From: Caballeronia sp. SBC1
GTDB taxonomy: Bacteria; Pseudomonadota; Gammaproteobacteria; Burkholderiales; Burkholderiaceae
NCBI RefSeq assembly: GCF_011493005.1
Contig: NZ_CP049156.1
Coordinates: 434,001 to 498,000 of the forward strand
Length of the DNA: 64,000 nt
Direction: 5' to 3'
In this document: positions 29,093-38,236 of the stretch, in pieces
How positions within the stretch are numbered: the stretch's first letter is position 1
Layout of the letters: each line of letters begins with the position of its first letter
Made by a program: the position numbers and the translations under genes
The notes under the pieces: generated by a model
The model's database searches: none
The model's input: only the letters and a program-made list of their open reading frames with translations
What the model was told of the DNA's origin: nothing

Positions 29093-29710
29093 ATGAAAAC
29101 GGTAAAGATCATGCGAAAAGGCGAACAGACACGAGTCGCGATCCTCGATGCTGCGCTGGACCTGGCAAGCAGGGACGGACTTGAGGGTTTGACGATCGGC
29201 TTGCTGGCCGAACGGATGCAAATGAGCAAGAGCGGCGTGTTTGCGCATTTCGGCTCGCGCGAGGACCTTCAGGTGGAAGTGGTGAAGGAATACCACCGTC
29301 GCTTTGAAGACGAAGTGTTCTACCCAAGCCTGCGCGAAGCACGCGGTTTGCCGCGCTTGCGTTCAATGCTGGCGCGCTGGATGGAAAAGCGCATTGAAGA
29401 AGTGACAACGGGCTGTATTTACATCAGCGGCGCGGTGGAGTACGACGATCGCGCCGACAGTGCGGTCCGCGAGCAACTAGTACACAGCGTGACCACGTGG
29501 CGAGCGGCGCTCACGCGTGCAATCAGGCAGGCGCAAGACGAAGGGCATTTGCGGGCGGACACAGATCCGGCGTTAATGCTGTTTGAACTCTATAGCTTCA
29601 CGCTCGGCCTGCATCATGATGCGCGTTTCCTGCACTTGCCGGAGGCGGTGCAACTGACGCGGGACGCGCTGGAAAAAACGATTGTTTCGTATCAAAGCAA
29701 CGGCCATTAG
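29093..29710 (+). CDS. TetR/AcrR family regulator of the beta-oxidation cluster
   Basis: 205 residues (199 if the ATG at 29111 is used). The N-terminal HTH is TRVAILDAALDLASRDGLEGLTIGLLAERMQMSKSGVFAHFGSREDLQVEVV. The C-terminal ligand domain (TGCIYISGAVEYDDRADSAVREQL...) matches regulators found beside acyl-CoA dehydrogenase genes. It lies 86 bp before the acyl-CoA dehydrogenase and reads in the same direction, so it probably represses the fad genes until an acyl-CoA binds. The ligand is inferred from context. Confidence 0.88.
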   Translation: MKTVKIMRKGEQTRVAILDAALDLASRDGLEGLTIGLLAERMQMSKSGVFAHFGSREDLQVEVVKEYHRRFEDEVFYPSLREARGLPRLRSMLARWMEKRIEEVTTGCIYISGAVEYDDRADSAVREQLVHSVTTWRAALTRAIRQAQDEGHLRADTDPALMLFELYSFTLGLHHDARFLHLPEAVQLTRDALEKTIVSYQSNGH

Positions 29711-29796
29711 GCGTCGGGCGGATCAGCAGAGGGCTGCTGTACGGCAGATTCGGCGGCGACCAAGGCCCAAGCTTCCTGGACACTTGGAGAAGAAAA

Positions 29797-31584
29797 ATGG
29801 GACAGTACACAGCGCCGCTGCGTGACATGCAATTTGTCTTGCACGAATTGCTCAATGTGGAAGCCGAGGTCAAGAACATGCCAAAGCATGCCGACCTCGA
29901 CGCAGATACCATCAATCAGGTTCTCGAAGAGGCCGGCAAGTTTTGCGCCGAGGTGCTTTTTCCGCTGAACCAGATTGGCGACCGCGAAGGTTGCACGTAC
30001 GAAGGCGACGGTGTCGTGCGCACGCCGGCGGGGTTCAAGGAAACCTACAGGCAATACGTGGAAGCGGGCTGGCCAGCACTGGGTTGCGATCCGGAATACG
30101 GCGGCCAGGGCCTGCCGGCGTTCGTGAACAACGCGCTGTTCGAAATGCTGAATTCGGCGAACCAGGCCTGGACGATGTACCCCGGCTTGTCGCACGGCGC
30201 GTATGAATGCGTTCACGCGCATGGCGCGCCCGAATTGCAGAAAACGTACTTGCCGAAACTCGTTGATGGCACCTGGACGGGCACCATGTGCCTGACCGAA
30301 CCGCATTGCGGTACGGACCTGGGAATGCTGCGCACGAAGGCCGAACCGAATAGCGACGGTTCGTACGCCATCAGCGGCACGAAAATCTTCATTTCCAGCG
30401 GTGAACATGATCTGGCCGAGAACATCGTGCATCTGGTGTTGGCTCGTCTGCCGGGCGCACCTATTGGTACGAAGGGCATCTCGCTTTTCATCGTGCCGAA
30501 GTTCATTCCGACTGACGCGGGCGCTGCCGGTGAACGCAACGGCGTGAAGTGCGGTTCCATCGAACACAAGATGGGCATTCACGGTAACTCCACGTGCGTG
30601 ATCAATCTGGACAACGCGAAGGGCTGGCTGGTCGGTGAGCCGAACAAGGGCTTGAACGCCATGTTCGTCATGATGAACGCGGCACGTCTCGGCGTTGGCA
30701 TGCAAGGACTGGGGCTGACGGAAATTGCGTATCAGAACTCGCTCGTGTACGCGAAGGAACGCCTGCAAATGCGTTCGCTGACCGGTCCGAAAGCGCCGGA
30801 AAAAGCGGCTGATCCGATCATCGTGCATCCGGATGTTCGCCGCATGTTGCTCACGCAAAAAGCCTACGCCGAAGCGGGCCGTGCGTTCACGTACTGGGCT
30901 GCGCTGAACATCGACAAGGAGCTGTCCCACGCCGATGAATCCGCACGCAAGGACGCCGCCGATCTCGTCGCGCTGCTCACGCCGGTCATCAAGGCGTTCC
31001 TGACCGACAACGCGTTCGAAGGCACGAACATGGGCATGCAGATCTACGGCGGCCATGGTTTCATCTCCGAATGGGGCATGGAGCAATACGTGCGCGATGC
31101 CCGCATCAACATGATCTACGAAGGCACGAATTCGATTCAGGCGTTGGATCTGCTCGGCCGCAAGATTCTCGGCGACATGGGCGCGAAGCTGAAGAAGTTC
31201 GGCAAGCTCGTGACCGACTTCGTGGAAGCAGAAGGCGTGAAGCCGGAGATGCAGGAGTTCATCAACCCGCTCGCGGACATTGGTGACAAAGTACAGAAGC
31301 TGACCATGGAAATCGGCATGAAGGCGATGCAGAATCCGGACGAAGTCGGCGCCGCCGCCGTGCCTTATATGCGTACGGTCGGGCATCTGGTGTTCTCGTA
31401 TTTCTGGGCGCGCATGGCACGTATTGCGCTGGACAAGGAAGCCGAAGGCGATCCGTTCTACAAAGCGAAGCTCGCCACCGCGCGGTTCTACTTCGCCAAG
31501 CTGCTGCCTGAAACCGCATCGACTATTCGCGCCGCGCGCGCAGGATCGAAGACGCTGATGGACTACGACGAAGCCTTGTTCTAG
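29797..31584 (+). CDS. Acyl-CoA dehydrogenase, long (about 600 aa) form
   Basis: 595 residues, the length of the extended acyl-CoA dehydrogenases of Pseudomonas and Burkholderia, which have an N-terminal extension and a C-terminal four-helix domain. MCLTEPHCGTDLGMLRTKAE is the FAD/substrate-binding signature region, and QIYGGHGFISEWGMEQYVRDARINMIYEGTNSIQALDLLGRK holds the second signature and base region. It introduces the trans-2 double bond into acyl-CoA and passes electrons to ETF. GGAGAAG lies just before the ATG. First enzyme gene of the TetR-linked operon. Confidence 0.92.
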   Translation: MGQYTAPLRDMQFVLHELLNVEAEVKNMPKHADLDADTINQVLEEAGKFCAEVLFPLNQIGDREGCTYEGDGVVRTPAGFKETYRQYVEAGWPALGCDPEYGGQGLPAFVNNALFEMLNSANQAWTMYPGLSHGAYECVHAHGAPELQKTYLPKLVDGTWTGTMCLTEPHCGTDLGMLRTKAEPNSDGSYAISGTKIFISSGEHDLAENIVHLVLARLPGAPIGTKGISLFIVPKFIPTDAGAAGERNGVKCGSIEHKMGIHGNSTCVINLDNAKGWLVGEPNKGLNAMFVMMNAARLGVGMQGLGLTEIAYQNSLVYAKERLQMRSLTGPKAPEKAADPIIVHPDVRRMLLTQKAYAEAGRAFTYWAALNIDKELSHADESARKDAADLVALLTPVIKAFLTDNAFEGTNMGMQIYGGHGFISEWGMEQYVRDARINMIYEGTNSIQALDLLGRKILGDMGAKLKKFGKLVTDFVEAEGVKPEMQEFINPLADIGDKVQKLTMEIGMKAMQNPDEVGAAAVPYMRTVGHLVFSYFWARMARIALDKEAEGDPFYKAKLATARFYFAKLLPETASTIRAARAGSKTLMDYDEALF

Positions 31585-31598
31585 GCCTCTTTTGCACT

Positions 31599-31631
31599 GC
31601 GGCGCGTTATCCGGTCTGGATAACGCGCCGC
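31599..31631 (+). repeat. Perfect 14-bp inverted repeat between two fad genes
   Basis: GCGGCGCGTTATCC (31599-31612) and GGATAACGCGCCGC (31618-31631) flank a GGTCT loop. A strong stem without a T run, it sits between the dehydrogenase stop and the GTG of the next gene and could limit 3' decay or tune expression of the downstream genes. Confidence 0.75.
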
Positions 31632-31666
31632 ATCGTCTTACCGAATACCTCTCCCGGAGACACAAC

Positions 31667-34102
31667 GTGAGCAATCTGAACATACGCAAGGTGGCCGTAC
31701 TCGGTGCCGGCGTGATGGGCGCGCAGATCGCTGCGCACCTGATCAACGCCCAGGTGCCAGTCCTGCTGTTCGACCTGCCGGCTAAAGAAGGCCCGAAGAA
31801 CGGCATCGCGTTGAAAGCGATCGAGAATCTGAAGAAGCTGTCGCCCGCGCCGTTCGGCGTGAAGGACGACGCGCAATACATCCAGCCCGCGAACTACGAT
31901 GACGACATCGAGAAGCTGAAAGAGTGTGATCTCGTGATCGAAGCGATCGCCGAGCGCATGGACTGGAAGCACGACTTGTACAAGAAGGTGTCGCCGTATA
32001 TTGGTGCAAAGGCGATTTTCGCGACCAATACGTCGGGGCTGTCGATCACGGAGTTGTCGAAGGGTTTCTCCGATGAACTCAAGGCGCGTTTCTGCGGCGT
32101 GCACTTTTTCAATCCGCCGCGCTACATGCACTTGGTCGAACTGATCCCGACCGATACAACGCGGCCGGAGATTCTCGATCAACTTGAAACGTTCCTGACG
32201 AGCGTGGTTGGCAAGGGCGTCGTGCGGGCGAAGGACACGCCGAATTTCATCGCGAATCGCGTGGGCGTGTTTTCGATTCTCGCGGTAATCGCGGAAGCAG
32301 AGAAGTTCGGACTGCGTTTCGATGAAGTCGATGACCTGACCGGCGCCCGTCTGGGCCGCGCAAAATCGGCGACGTTCCGCACGGCCGATGTGGTCGGTCT
32401 GGACACCATGGCGCACGTCATCAAGACGATGCAGGACAACTTGCCGGACGATCCTTTCTTCGCGTTGTATGAAACGCCGGCCGTGCTCGCTGGTTTGGTG
32501 AAGAACGGCGCTTTGGGACAAAAGTCGGGCGCGGGGTTCTACAAGAAGGAAGGTAAAGCAATCAAGGTGCTGGACCCGAAGACGGGCACATACGTTGATG
32601 GCGGCGGCAAGGCGGATGAACTTGTCGGCCGTATCCTGAAGCGTCCGCCGGCTGAACGCCTGAAGCTGTTGCGCGAATCGCAGCATCCGCAAGCTCAGTT
32701 CCTGTGGTCCATTTTCCGCGATGTGTTCCATTACATCGGCGTGCATCTCGAGTCCGTTGCAGACAATGCCCGCGATATCGATCTCGCCATCCGCTGGGGT
32801 TTCGGCTGGAACGAAGGCCCGTTCGAAGGCTGGCAAGCGGCTGGCTGGACGCAAGTCGCGCAATGGGTGAAGGAAGATATCGAGGCAGGCAAGGCGCTGT
32901 CGAAAACGCCGTTGCCATCGTGGGTATTCGACGGTCCCGTGGCCGAGAAGGGCGGCGTGCATACCGCTGAAGGATCGTGGTCGCCTGCAGCTTCTAAATT
33001 CATTCCGCGTTCATCGCTTGATGTCTACAAGAAGCAGGTTTTCCGCGCACCGTTGATCGGTGAAGCGGGCGTCGATCCGAAAACCTACGGCAAGACGCTG
33101 TTCGAAACCGACGCCGTGCGCGCCTGGGTCGATGACCGCGCGGGCGAAGACGATGTCGTGATCGTCTCGTTCAAAAGCAAGATGAACACGATTGGACCGG
33201 CGGTGATCGAAGGTTTGACGAAAGCGATCGAACTCGCCGAAGCCGATTACAAGGGCGTCGTGATCTGGCAAACGTCCGCGTTGAAGCTCGGCAATCCGGG
33301 CGGCGCGTTCTCGGCTGGTGCGAACCTCGAAGAAGCCATGCCCGCGTTCATGATGGGCGGCGCGAAGGGTATCGAACCGTTCGTTAAGACGTTCCAGCAA
33401 GGCATGTTGCGCGTGAAGTACGCGAGCGTGCCGGTGGTGGCCGCTGTATCGGGCATCGCGCTCGGCGGCGGTTGCGAACTTGCACTGCATTCGGCTAAGC
33501 GCGTGGCGCATATCGAAAGCTATATGGGGCTGGTGGAAGTGGGCGTCGGGCTCGTGCCCGCAGGCGGTGGTTTGAAGGAAGCGGTGTTGCGTGCAGCGAC
33601 CGCTGCCAGTGCCGTGAACGCGACCAGCGATCTTTTGAAATTCCTGCAGAAATCGTTTGAAAACGCCGCGATGGCGAAGGTCTCGGCATCGGCGCTGGAA
33701 GCACGCGCGATGGGTTATCTGAAGGCATCGGACACGATCGTTTTCAACGTGCACGAATTGCTCGATATCGCGAAGAAGGAAGCGCGGGCTTTGAGCGCTG
33801 CTGGTTATCGTGCGCCGTTGCGGGCCGTGCAAATCCCCGTGGCAGGACGCTCGGCGATCTCGACGATCAAGGCGTCGCTGGTGAATATGCGCGACGGCCG
33901 CTTCATCAGTGACCACGATTTCCTGATCGCGAGCCGTATCGCGGAAGCCGTGTGCGGCGGTGACGTGGAAGCAGGCAGTCTGGTCGATGAAGAATGGCTG
34001 CTGGCGCTGGAGCGTCGTGCGTTTGTCGACTTGCTCGGCACCGCGAAGACGCAGGAACGGATCATGGGCATGTTGCAGACCGGCAAGCCGGTTCGTAACT
34101 AA
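31667..34102 (+). CDS. Fused 3-hydroxyacyl-CoA dehydrogenase / enoyl-CoA hydratase (FadN type)
   Basis: 811 residues from the GTG at 31667, chosen because CGGAGA (31655-31660) lies seven bases upstream and because an earlier ATG would read through the hairpin. The N-terminal Rossmann domain has VAVLGAGVMGAQIAAHLI, then CGVHFFNPPRYMHLVELIP and the C-terminal 3HCDH domain. The hydratase domain is at the C-terminus (about 490-700: VPVVAAVSGIALGGGCELALHS). This order, dehydrogenase first, is that of B. subtilis FadN and the reverse of FadB/FadJ. It carries out steps two and three of beta-oxidation. Confidence 0.9.
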   Translation: MSNLNIRKVAVLGAGVMGAQIAAHLINAQVPVLLFDLPAKEGPKNGIALKAIENLKKLSPAPFGVKDDAQYIQPANYDDDIEKLKECDLVIEAIAERMDWKHDLYKKVSPYIGAKAIFATNTSGLSITELSKGFSDELKARFCGVHFFNPPRYMHLVELIPTDTTRPEILDQLETFLTSVVGKGVVRAKDTPNFIANRVGVFSILAVIAEAEKFGLRFDEVDDLTGARLGRAKSATFRTADVVGLDTMAHVIKTMQDNLPDDPFFALYETPAVLAGLVKNGALGQKSGAGFYKKEGKAIKVLDPKTGTYVDGGGKADELVGRILKRPPAERLKLLRESQHPQAQFLWSIFRDVFHYIGVHLESVADNARDIDLAIRWGFGWNEGPFEGWQAAGWTQVAQWVKEDIEAGKALSKTPLPSWVFDGPVAEKGGVHTAEGSWSPAASKFIPRSSLDVYKKQVFRAPLIGEAGVDPKTYGKTLFETDAVRAWVDDRAGEDDVVIVSFKSKMNTIGPAVIEGLTKAIELAEADYKGVVIWQTSALKLGNPGGAFSAGANLEEAMPAFMMGGAKGIEPFVKTFQQGMLRVKYASVPVVAAVSGIALGGGCELALHSAKRVAHIESYMGLVEVGVGLVPAGGGLKEAVLRAATAASAVNATSDLLKFLQKSFENAAMAKVSASALEARAMGYLKASDTIVFNVHELLDIAKKEARALSAAGYRAPLRAVQIPVAGRSAISTIKASLVNMRDGRFISDHDFLIASRIAEAVCGGDVEAGSLVDEEWLLALERRAFVDLLGTAKTQERIMGMLQTGKPVRN

Positions 34103-34129
34103 CGCGCGCGCAAAATATTGGAGCTGCAA

Positions 34130-35329
34130 ATGAGCAAACAAGTGCAGGACGCATATATTGTCGCCGCGAGCCGGACGCCTATCGGCAAGGCGCCGCGTGG
34201 CATCTTCAAAAACACGCGCCCGGATGAACTGCTGGTCCACGCGATCCGCTCAGCGGTTGCGCAAGTGCCGGGGCTGGATACGAAGCTGATCGAAGACTCG
34301 ATCATCGGTTGCGCGATCCCCGAAGGCGAGCAAGGGCTGAACGTGGCGCGTATCGGCGCGCTGCTCGCCGGCCTGCCAAACTCGGTTGGCGGCGTGACAG
34401 TGAACCGGTTCTGCGCATCAGGCGTGACCGCATTGGCGATGGCTGCCGACCGGATTCGCGTGGGCGAATCGGACGTGATGATCGCGGGCGGATGTGAGTC
34501 GATGAGCATGGTGCCCATGATGGGCAACAAGCCATCGCTGTCACCGCATATCTTCGATCGTGACGAGAACGTCGGCATTGCTTACGGCATGGGCTTGACG
34601 GCCGAACGCGTGGCGGAGCGCTGGAAGATCAGCCGTGAAGCGCAGGACGCGTTCTCGGTGGAATCGCATCGACGCGCTTTGGAAGCGCAGCGCACCGGCG
34701 AGTTCAACGATGAAATCGCGGCGTTCACGCTGAACGAACGGTTCCCGGATCTGGCCACGGGCGAGATCCGCGTCAACGCACGCGAGATCAGGAACGACGA
34801 AGGCCCGCGCCAGGACACGACGATGGAAGGGCTCGCCAAGCTGCGTCCCGTTTTCGCCGCGAAGGGTTCGGTCACGGCGGGCAACAGCTCGCAGACCTCC
34901 GATGGCGCGGGCGCGTTGATCGTGGTCAGCGAGAAGATTCTGAAGCAATTCAACTTGACGCCGCTGGCGCGTTTCGTGAGCTTCGCAGTGCGTGGCGTGC
35001 CGCCGGAAATCATGGGCATCGGGCCGAAGGAAGCGATTCCCGCAGCGTTAAAAGCGGCGGGTTTGACCCAGGACGATATCGACTGGGTCGAACTGAACGA
35101 AGCGTTCGCGGCGCAATCGCTCGCGGTGATTCAGGACCTCGGACTTGATCCGTCGAAGATCAATCCGCTGGGCGGCGCGATTGCGTTGGGCCATCCGCTT
35201 GGCGCGACCGGCGCCATTCGTGCCGCGACCGTGGTTCACGGCTTGCGCCGGCGCAACCTGAAGTACGGCATGGTGACCATGTGCGTGGGAACGGGCATGG
35301 GCGCGGCGGGCATTATCGAACGGATGTGA
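34130..35329 (+). CDS. Acetyl-CoA C-acyltransferase (beta-ketothiolase, FadA type)
   Basis: 399 residues from the ATG at 34130 with GGAGC upstream. Thiolase signatures are all present: NRFCASGVTALAMAADRI with the acylated cysteine (near residue 93), GGAIALGHPLGATGA with the histidine, and CVGTGMGAAGIIE with the C-terminal catalytic cysteine. It cleaves 3-ketoacyl-CoA to acetyl-CoA in beta-oxidation and lies 27 bp after the FadN-type gene in the same operon. Confidence 0.93.
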   Translation: MSKQVQDAYIVAASRTPIGKAPRGIFKNTRPDELLVHAIRSAVAQVPGLDTKLIEDSIIGCAIPEGEQGLNVARIGALLAGLPNSVGGVTVNRFCASGVTALAMAADRIRVGESDVMIAGGCESMSMVPMMGNKPSLSPHIFDRDENVGIAYGMGLTAERVAERWKISREAQDAFSVESHRRALEAQRTGEFNDEIAAFTLNERFPDLATGEIRVNAREIRNDEGPRQDTTMEGLAKLRPVFAAKGSVTAGNSSQTSDGAGALIVVSEKILKQFNLTPLARFVSFAVRGVPPEIMGIGPKEAIPAALKAAGLTQDDIDWVELNEAFAAQSLAVIQDLGLDPSKINPLGGAIALGHPLGATGAIRAATVVHGLRRRNLKYGMVTMCVGTGMGAAGIIERM

Positions 35330-35425
35330 ACCGTAAAACCGGGGGCTTCGCTAAAGCGTAAAACGTAGAACGACGGTTCGCGCACCATCCGGTTCGCGGA
35401 CCGTTTCTTCATTCAGGAGACGAGA

Positions 35426-36190
35426 ATGGACATCATCACCGAACACGTCGACGGCGTGCTGAGCATCACCATCAACCGTCCGGCCCGCAAGAACGCCCTG
35501 ACAGCGGCGATGTATCAAGACATGGCCGACGCTTTCTTCGATGCTGAAAACGACCACGCCGTGCGCGTGGTGCTGATCCGCGCGGTGGGCGATACGTTCA
35601 GCGCGGGCAACGATATCGAGGACTTCATGAAAGCGCCGCCTGCTAGCCAGGACGCGCCCGTGTTCCAGTTCCTGCGCCGCATCAGCACCGCGCAGAAGCC
35701 AGTGGTGGCGGCGGTGGCGGGCGGGGCTGTGGGGATCGGCACGACAATGCTGTTGCATTGCGACTTGGTTTACGCAGCGTCTACAGCAAAATTCGCGTTG
35801 CCGTTCGTGCAGCTCGGGCTGTGTCCGGAGGCTGCATCGAGCTTGCTGTTGCCGCGCATTGCGGGTTATCAGCGGGCGGCGGAGAAGCTGCTGCTGGGCG
35901 AACCGTTCGACGCCGCCGAGGCTGCGAACATGGGGATCGTGAACCGGGTTTTATCGGCGGAAGAGGTGGACGACTTCGCTCTGAAACAGGCGAAAAAGCT
36001 TGCAGCGTTGCCCCCGGCATCGCTGAAGGCGACCAAGGCGTTGATGAAGGGTGGTCAGGCGACAGAAGTTAGCGCGCAGATGGCGGCAGAGGCGGGACAC
36101 TTCGCGCACATGCTGACCGCGCCCGAGGCGAAGGAAGCGTTCACGGCGTTCTTTGAGAAGCGCAAGCCGGATTTCAGCCGGTTTAATTGA
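35426..36190 (+). CDS. Enoyl-CoA hydratase/isomerase
   Basis: 254 residues of the crotonase family: SITINRPARKNALTAAMYQDM, FSAGNDIEDF (oxyanion-hole region), and PVVAAVAGGAVGIGTTMLLHCDLVYAA. AGGAGACGAG (35416-35425) gives a strong ribosome site. The gene follows the thiolase after 96 bp and likely adds hydratase or isomerase capacity to the cluster. Of the two common crotonase acids, the second (CPEAASSLLLPRI) is present; substrate range unknown. Confidence 0.9.
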   Translation: MDIITEHVDGVLSITINRPARKNALTAAMYQDMADAFFDAENDHAVRVVLIRAVGDTFSAGNDIEDFMKAPPASQDAPVFQFLRRISTAQKPVVAAVAGGAVGIGTTMLLHCDLVYAASTAKFALPFVQLGLCPEAASSLLLPRIAGYQRAAEKLLLGEPFDAAEAANMGIVNRVLSAEEVDDFALKQAKKLAALPPASLKATKALMKGGQATEVSAQMAAEAGHFAHMLTAPEAKEAFTAFFEKRKPDFSRFN

Positions 36191-36286
36191 TGACCGGCTT
36201 GGGCTCCTGAAAAACAGGGGCTCAAGTTCTGGCCCCGTGGGCGGCGGCGCGTTTCAGGCGACGTTTGAAGCACATCAAGGCTTCGC

Positions 36287-37147
36287 TCAACGCGCGGTGC
36301 CGTCCACTCGCCCGTACTCCACGAAGCCGTTCTCTCGCGCAAAACTCACCAGCCGCAACCCCGCTTTTTCCGCGATGGAAATTGCCAGCGACGTAGGCGC
36401 GGAAATGGTGACGAGCATTGGCACGCCGACCCGCGCCGACTTGCGCACGAGTTCATAGCTTGCCCGGCTCGAAAGGAATACGAAACCTTGTGTGGTGTCC
36501 ACGCGTTCCAGCACCAGATGCCCGATCAGTTTATCGAGCGCGTTATGGCGGCCCACGTCCTCGAACGCGCATTTGATCGCGCCGGTTTCGTCGCACCACG
36601 CGGCCGCATGCAATCCGCCGGTCAGCTTCGACAACTGCTGATGCGCGGGCAATTCACGCGCGGCATGAGCAACGGCGTCATTCGCAAGTCGGCTCAGGAA
36701 GCCGGTATCAGGCACGCGTTCAGGTTGCAGATCCAGCAAATCGATACTCTCGATCCCGCACACTCCGCAGCCCGTGCGCCCGGCCAGCGCCCGGCGTTTC
36801 TGCTTCAGCGCGACAAACGCCTGCTGCACCACCTGCAGATGCACTTCAGCGTGCGGCAAGGTGTCGCCGGCGGGGGTATCGTGGAAAAATACCTCGATGT
36901 CGTGGATATCGCTGCCGCGCTCCACAATGCCTTCCGTCAGCGAAAAGCCGACCGCGAACGCTTCCAGGTCGCGCGGCGTGCACATCATGACGGCGTGCGA
37001 AATGCCGTTGTACACGAGCGCGACCGGCCATTCCTGGCCGACGTCATCGGCGGCGTCGCGTGTTTCGCCCAGCCGGTGCCGCCGCACCGGGCGCTGTACG
37101 TAGCCGGGTTGATCGTCGATATCTGTCTCATTCATTGCATGACTCAC
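36287..37147 (-). CDS. fdhD: Formate dehydrogenase sulfurtransferase FdhD
   Basis: 286 residues from a GTG at 37147, or 282 from the ATG at 37135; neither has a clear ribosome site. The sulfur-transfer cysteines are in RTGCGVCGIESID (CGVC), and NGISHAVMMCTPRDLEAFAVGFSLTEGIV and FEDVGRHNALDKLIG are diagnostic of FdhD. It transfers sulfur from IscS to the molybdenum cofactor to activate formate dehydrogenases. No formate dehydrogenase gene is in the window. Divergent from a nitrate-reductase-associated gene. Confidence 0.93.
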   Translation of the reverse strand: MSHAMNETDIDDQPGYVQRPVRRHRLGETRDAADDVGQEWPVALVYNGISHAVMMCTPRDLEAFAVGFSLTEGIVERGSDIHDIEVFFHDTPAGDTLPHAEVHLQVVQQAFVALKQKRRALAGRTGCGVCGIESIDLLDLQPERVPDTGFLSRLANDAVAHAARELPAHQQLSKLTGGLHAAAWCDETGAIKCAFEDVGRHNALDKLIGHLVLERVDTTQGFVFLSSRASYELVRKSARVGVPMLVTISAPTSLAISIAEKAGLRLVSFARENGFVEYGRVDGTAR

Positions 37148-37340
37148 TTGCTGATTGCTTTCGATGTCGCGTTTTAGCCGCGTTTTTGCCGCTTCCGACC
37201 AGTATTTTCGAGATAAATTCGGGCATAACGCTTGCTGCTTTATGGGGCAGCAGACACACTACAAGCCGTTCAAGGCCCTACGATAACCTACCGCGGCCTC
37301 ACCCGCTTTCCTTGTCCATCACGCCTACGAGGCACCTGCC

Positions 37341-37817
37341 ATGGCACTTTACGACGCTCCGCGCCTGTTCGGATTCGAACTGGAGTCGACGGAGAATCTG
37401 AGCTTCATTCCGCTCGTCGTGCGCTTTAACCTGGACCGCTTTGGCCAGCGCATTTCGCTCGACCAGTGGCGAAGACTGCCGCACAGCGACCGCGAGTTGC
37501 TCGCGCGCTTTCCTATTGAAGACGACGCCGAGATCGAATCCAATTTCGACCAGGCGATTGCCGAGATGCTTAGAACGCACGCCGACGCGGCGCCGGAGAC
37601 ATTCGAACCGGATCGCGATCCGATCTGGGCGCATACGGACGTGGTGCCTGAAACCGTGATTCGCCAGAGTAGTTTGTGCGGAGTCAGTTCGCCGAGTCTT
37701 GGGCGATGGTCGGAGCTTTCGCGGTTCCAGCGCTATGCGTTGGCGAAGTTATCGCGCAAGGCCGATGTCAACCACGACTTCGTTCCTGCGATGCGGGAAT
37801 TTGGCCTGGCTGATTGA
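37341..37817 (+). CDS. Nitrate reductase associated protein (NarM-like)
   Basis: 158 residues matching the nitrate reductase-associated family first known from cyanobacterial NarM: LFGFELESTENLSFIPLVVRFNLDRFGQRISLDQW and LSRFQRYALAKLSRK...NHDFVPAMREFGL. NarM is needed for active cyanobacterial nitrate reductase; the proteobacterial role is not established. The neighbouring fdhD is also molybdoenzyme related, which supports the context. The ATG follows GAGG by about 9 bases. Confidence 0.8.
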   Translation: MALYDAPRLFGFELESTENLSFIPLVVRFNLDRFGQRISLDQWRRLPHSDRELLARFPIEDDAEIESNFDQAIAEMLRTHADAAPETFEPDRDPIWAHTDVVPETVIRQSSLCGVSSPSLGRWSELSRFQRYALAKLSRKADVNHDFVPAMREFGLAD

Positions 37818-37874
37818 GATTTTTTCGCGCCTGTGGACATTGGCCGCCGGATATTGAGAGGCGATGGTTGAAGT

Positions 37875-37979
37875 TTGCTTGCAAAAATCTGGCGCGAGCG
37901 AATCCACTTCAAGCAGAAGCTGCTGGAACTCGCGATCGGAATCAATCCCGAGAGGGAAACCGCGGTGCGCCTGCTGTAA
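37875..37979 (+). pseudogene. Possible 35-codon coding remnant
   Basis: Within the 419-bp gap before the GGDEF-EAL gene, a short frame reads LLAKIWRERIHFKQKLLE followed by LAIGINPERETAVRLL and a TAA. The third codon positions are mostly G/C like the neighbours, but only a TTG could start it and no ribosome site is present. It may be a small unknown gene, the tail of a decayed one, or chance. The rest of the gap shows nothing recognisable. Confidence 0.25.
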
Positions 37980-38236
37980 CCCAAACCTGAACACCCTGCC
38001 GCGAGCGAGCCTACGCTGACGGCGCGCTCCGCAGCAGACCGTCCATGGCGGCCCATCTGCCGTCTGGCCGTTTGCCGCGCTTGCCCGCCCAACCACCTAC
38101 CCTTAAAAGGCGTCTTTTAAGCGCCCACCCTAAATTCCCCCGCACGCCTGCCGATAACTAGCTATCGATGCACGGAAATCGATACGAAGACGCGCCCAGT
38201 CTTCCCAGCCCCGCGTCCCGGACGGCGATCGAACCC

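Noticed and set aside
29707..31881. 724-codon open frame on the minus strand
   Set aside because: Mirror of the acyl-CoA dehydrogenase gene; arginine and histidine-rich with no domain.
36191..36286. Terminator between the hydratase and fdhD
   Set aside because: Only a 4-bp CCTG/CAGG stem with an A-rich loop and no T tract; too weak to call.
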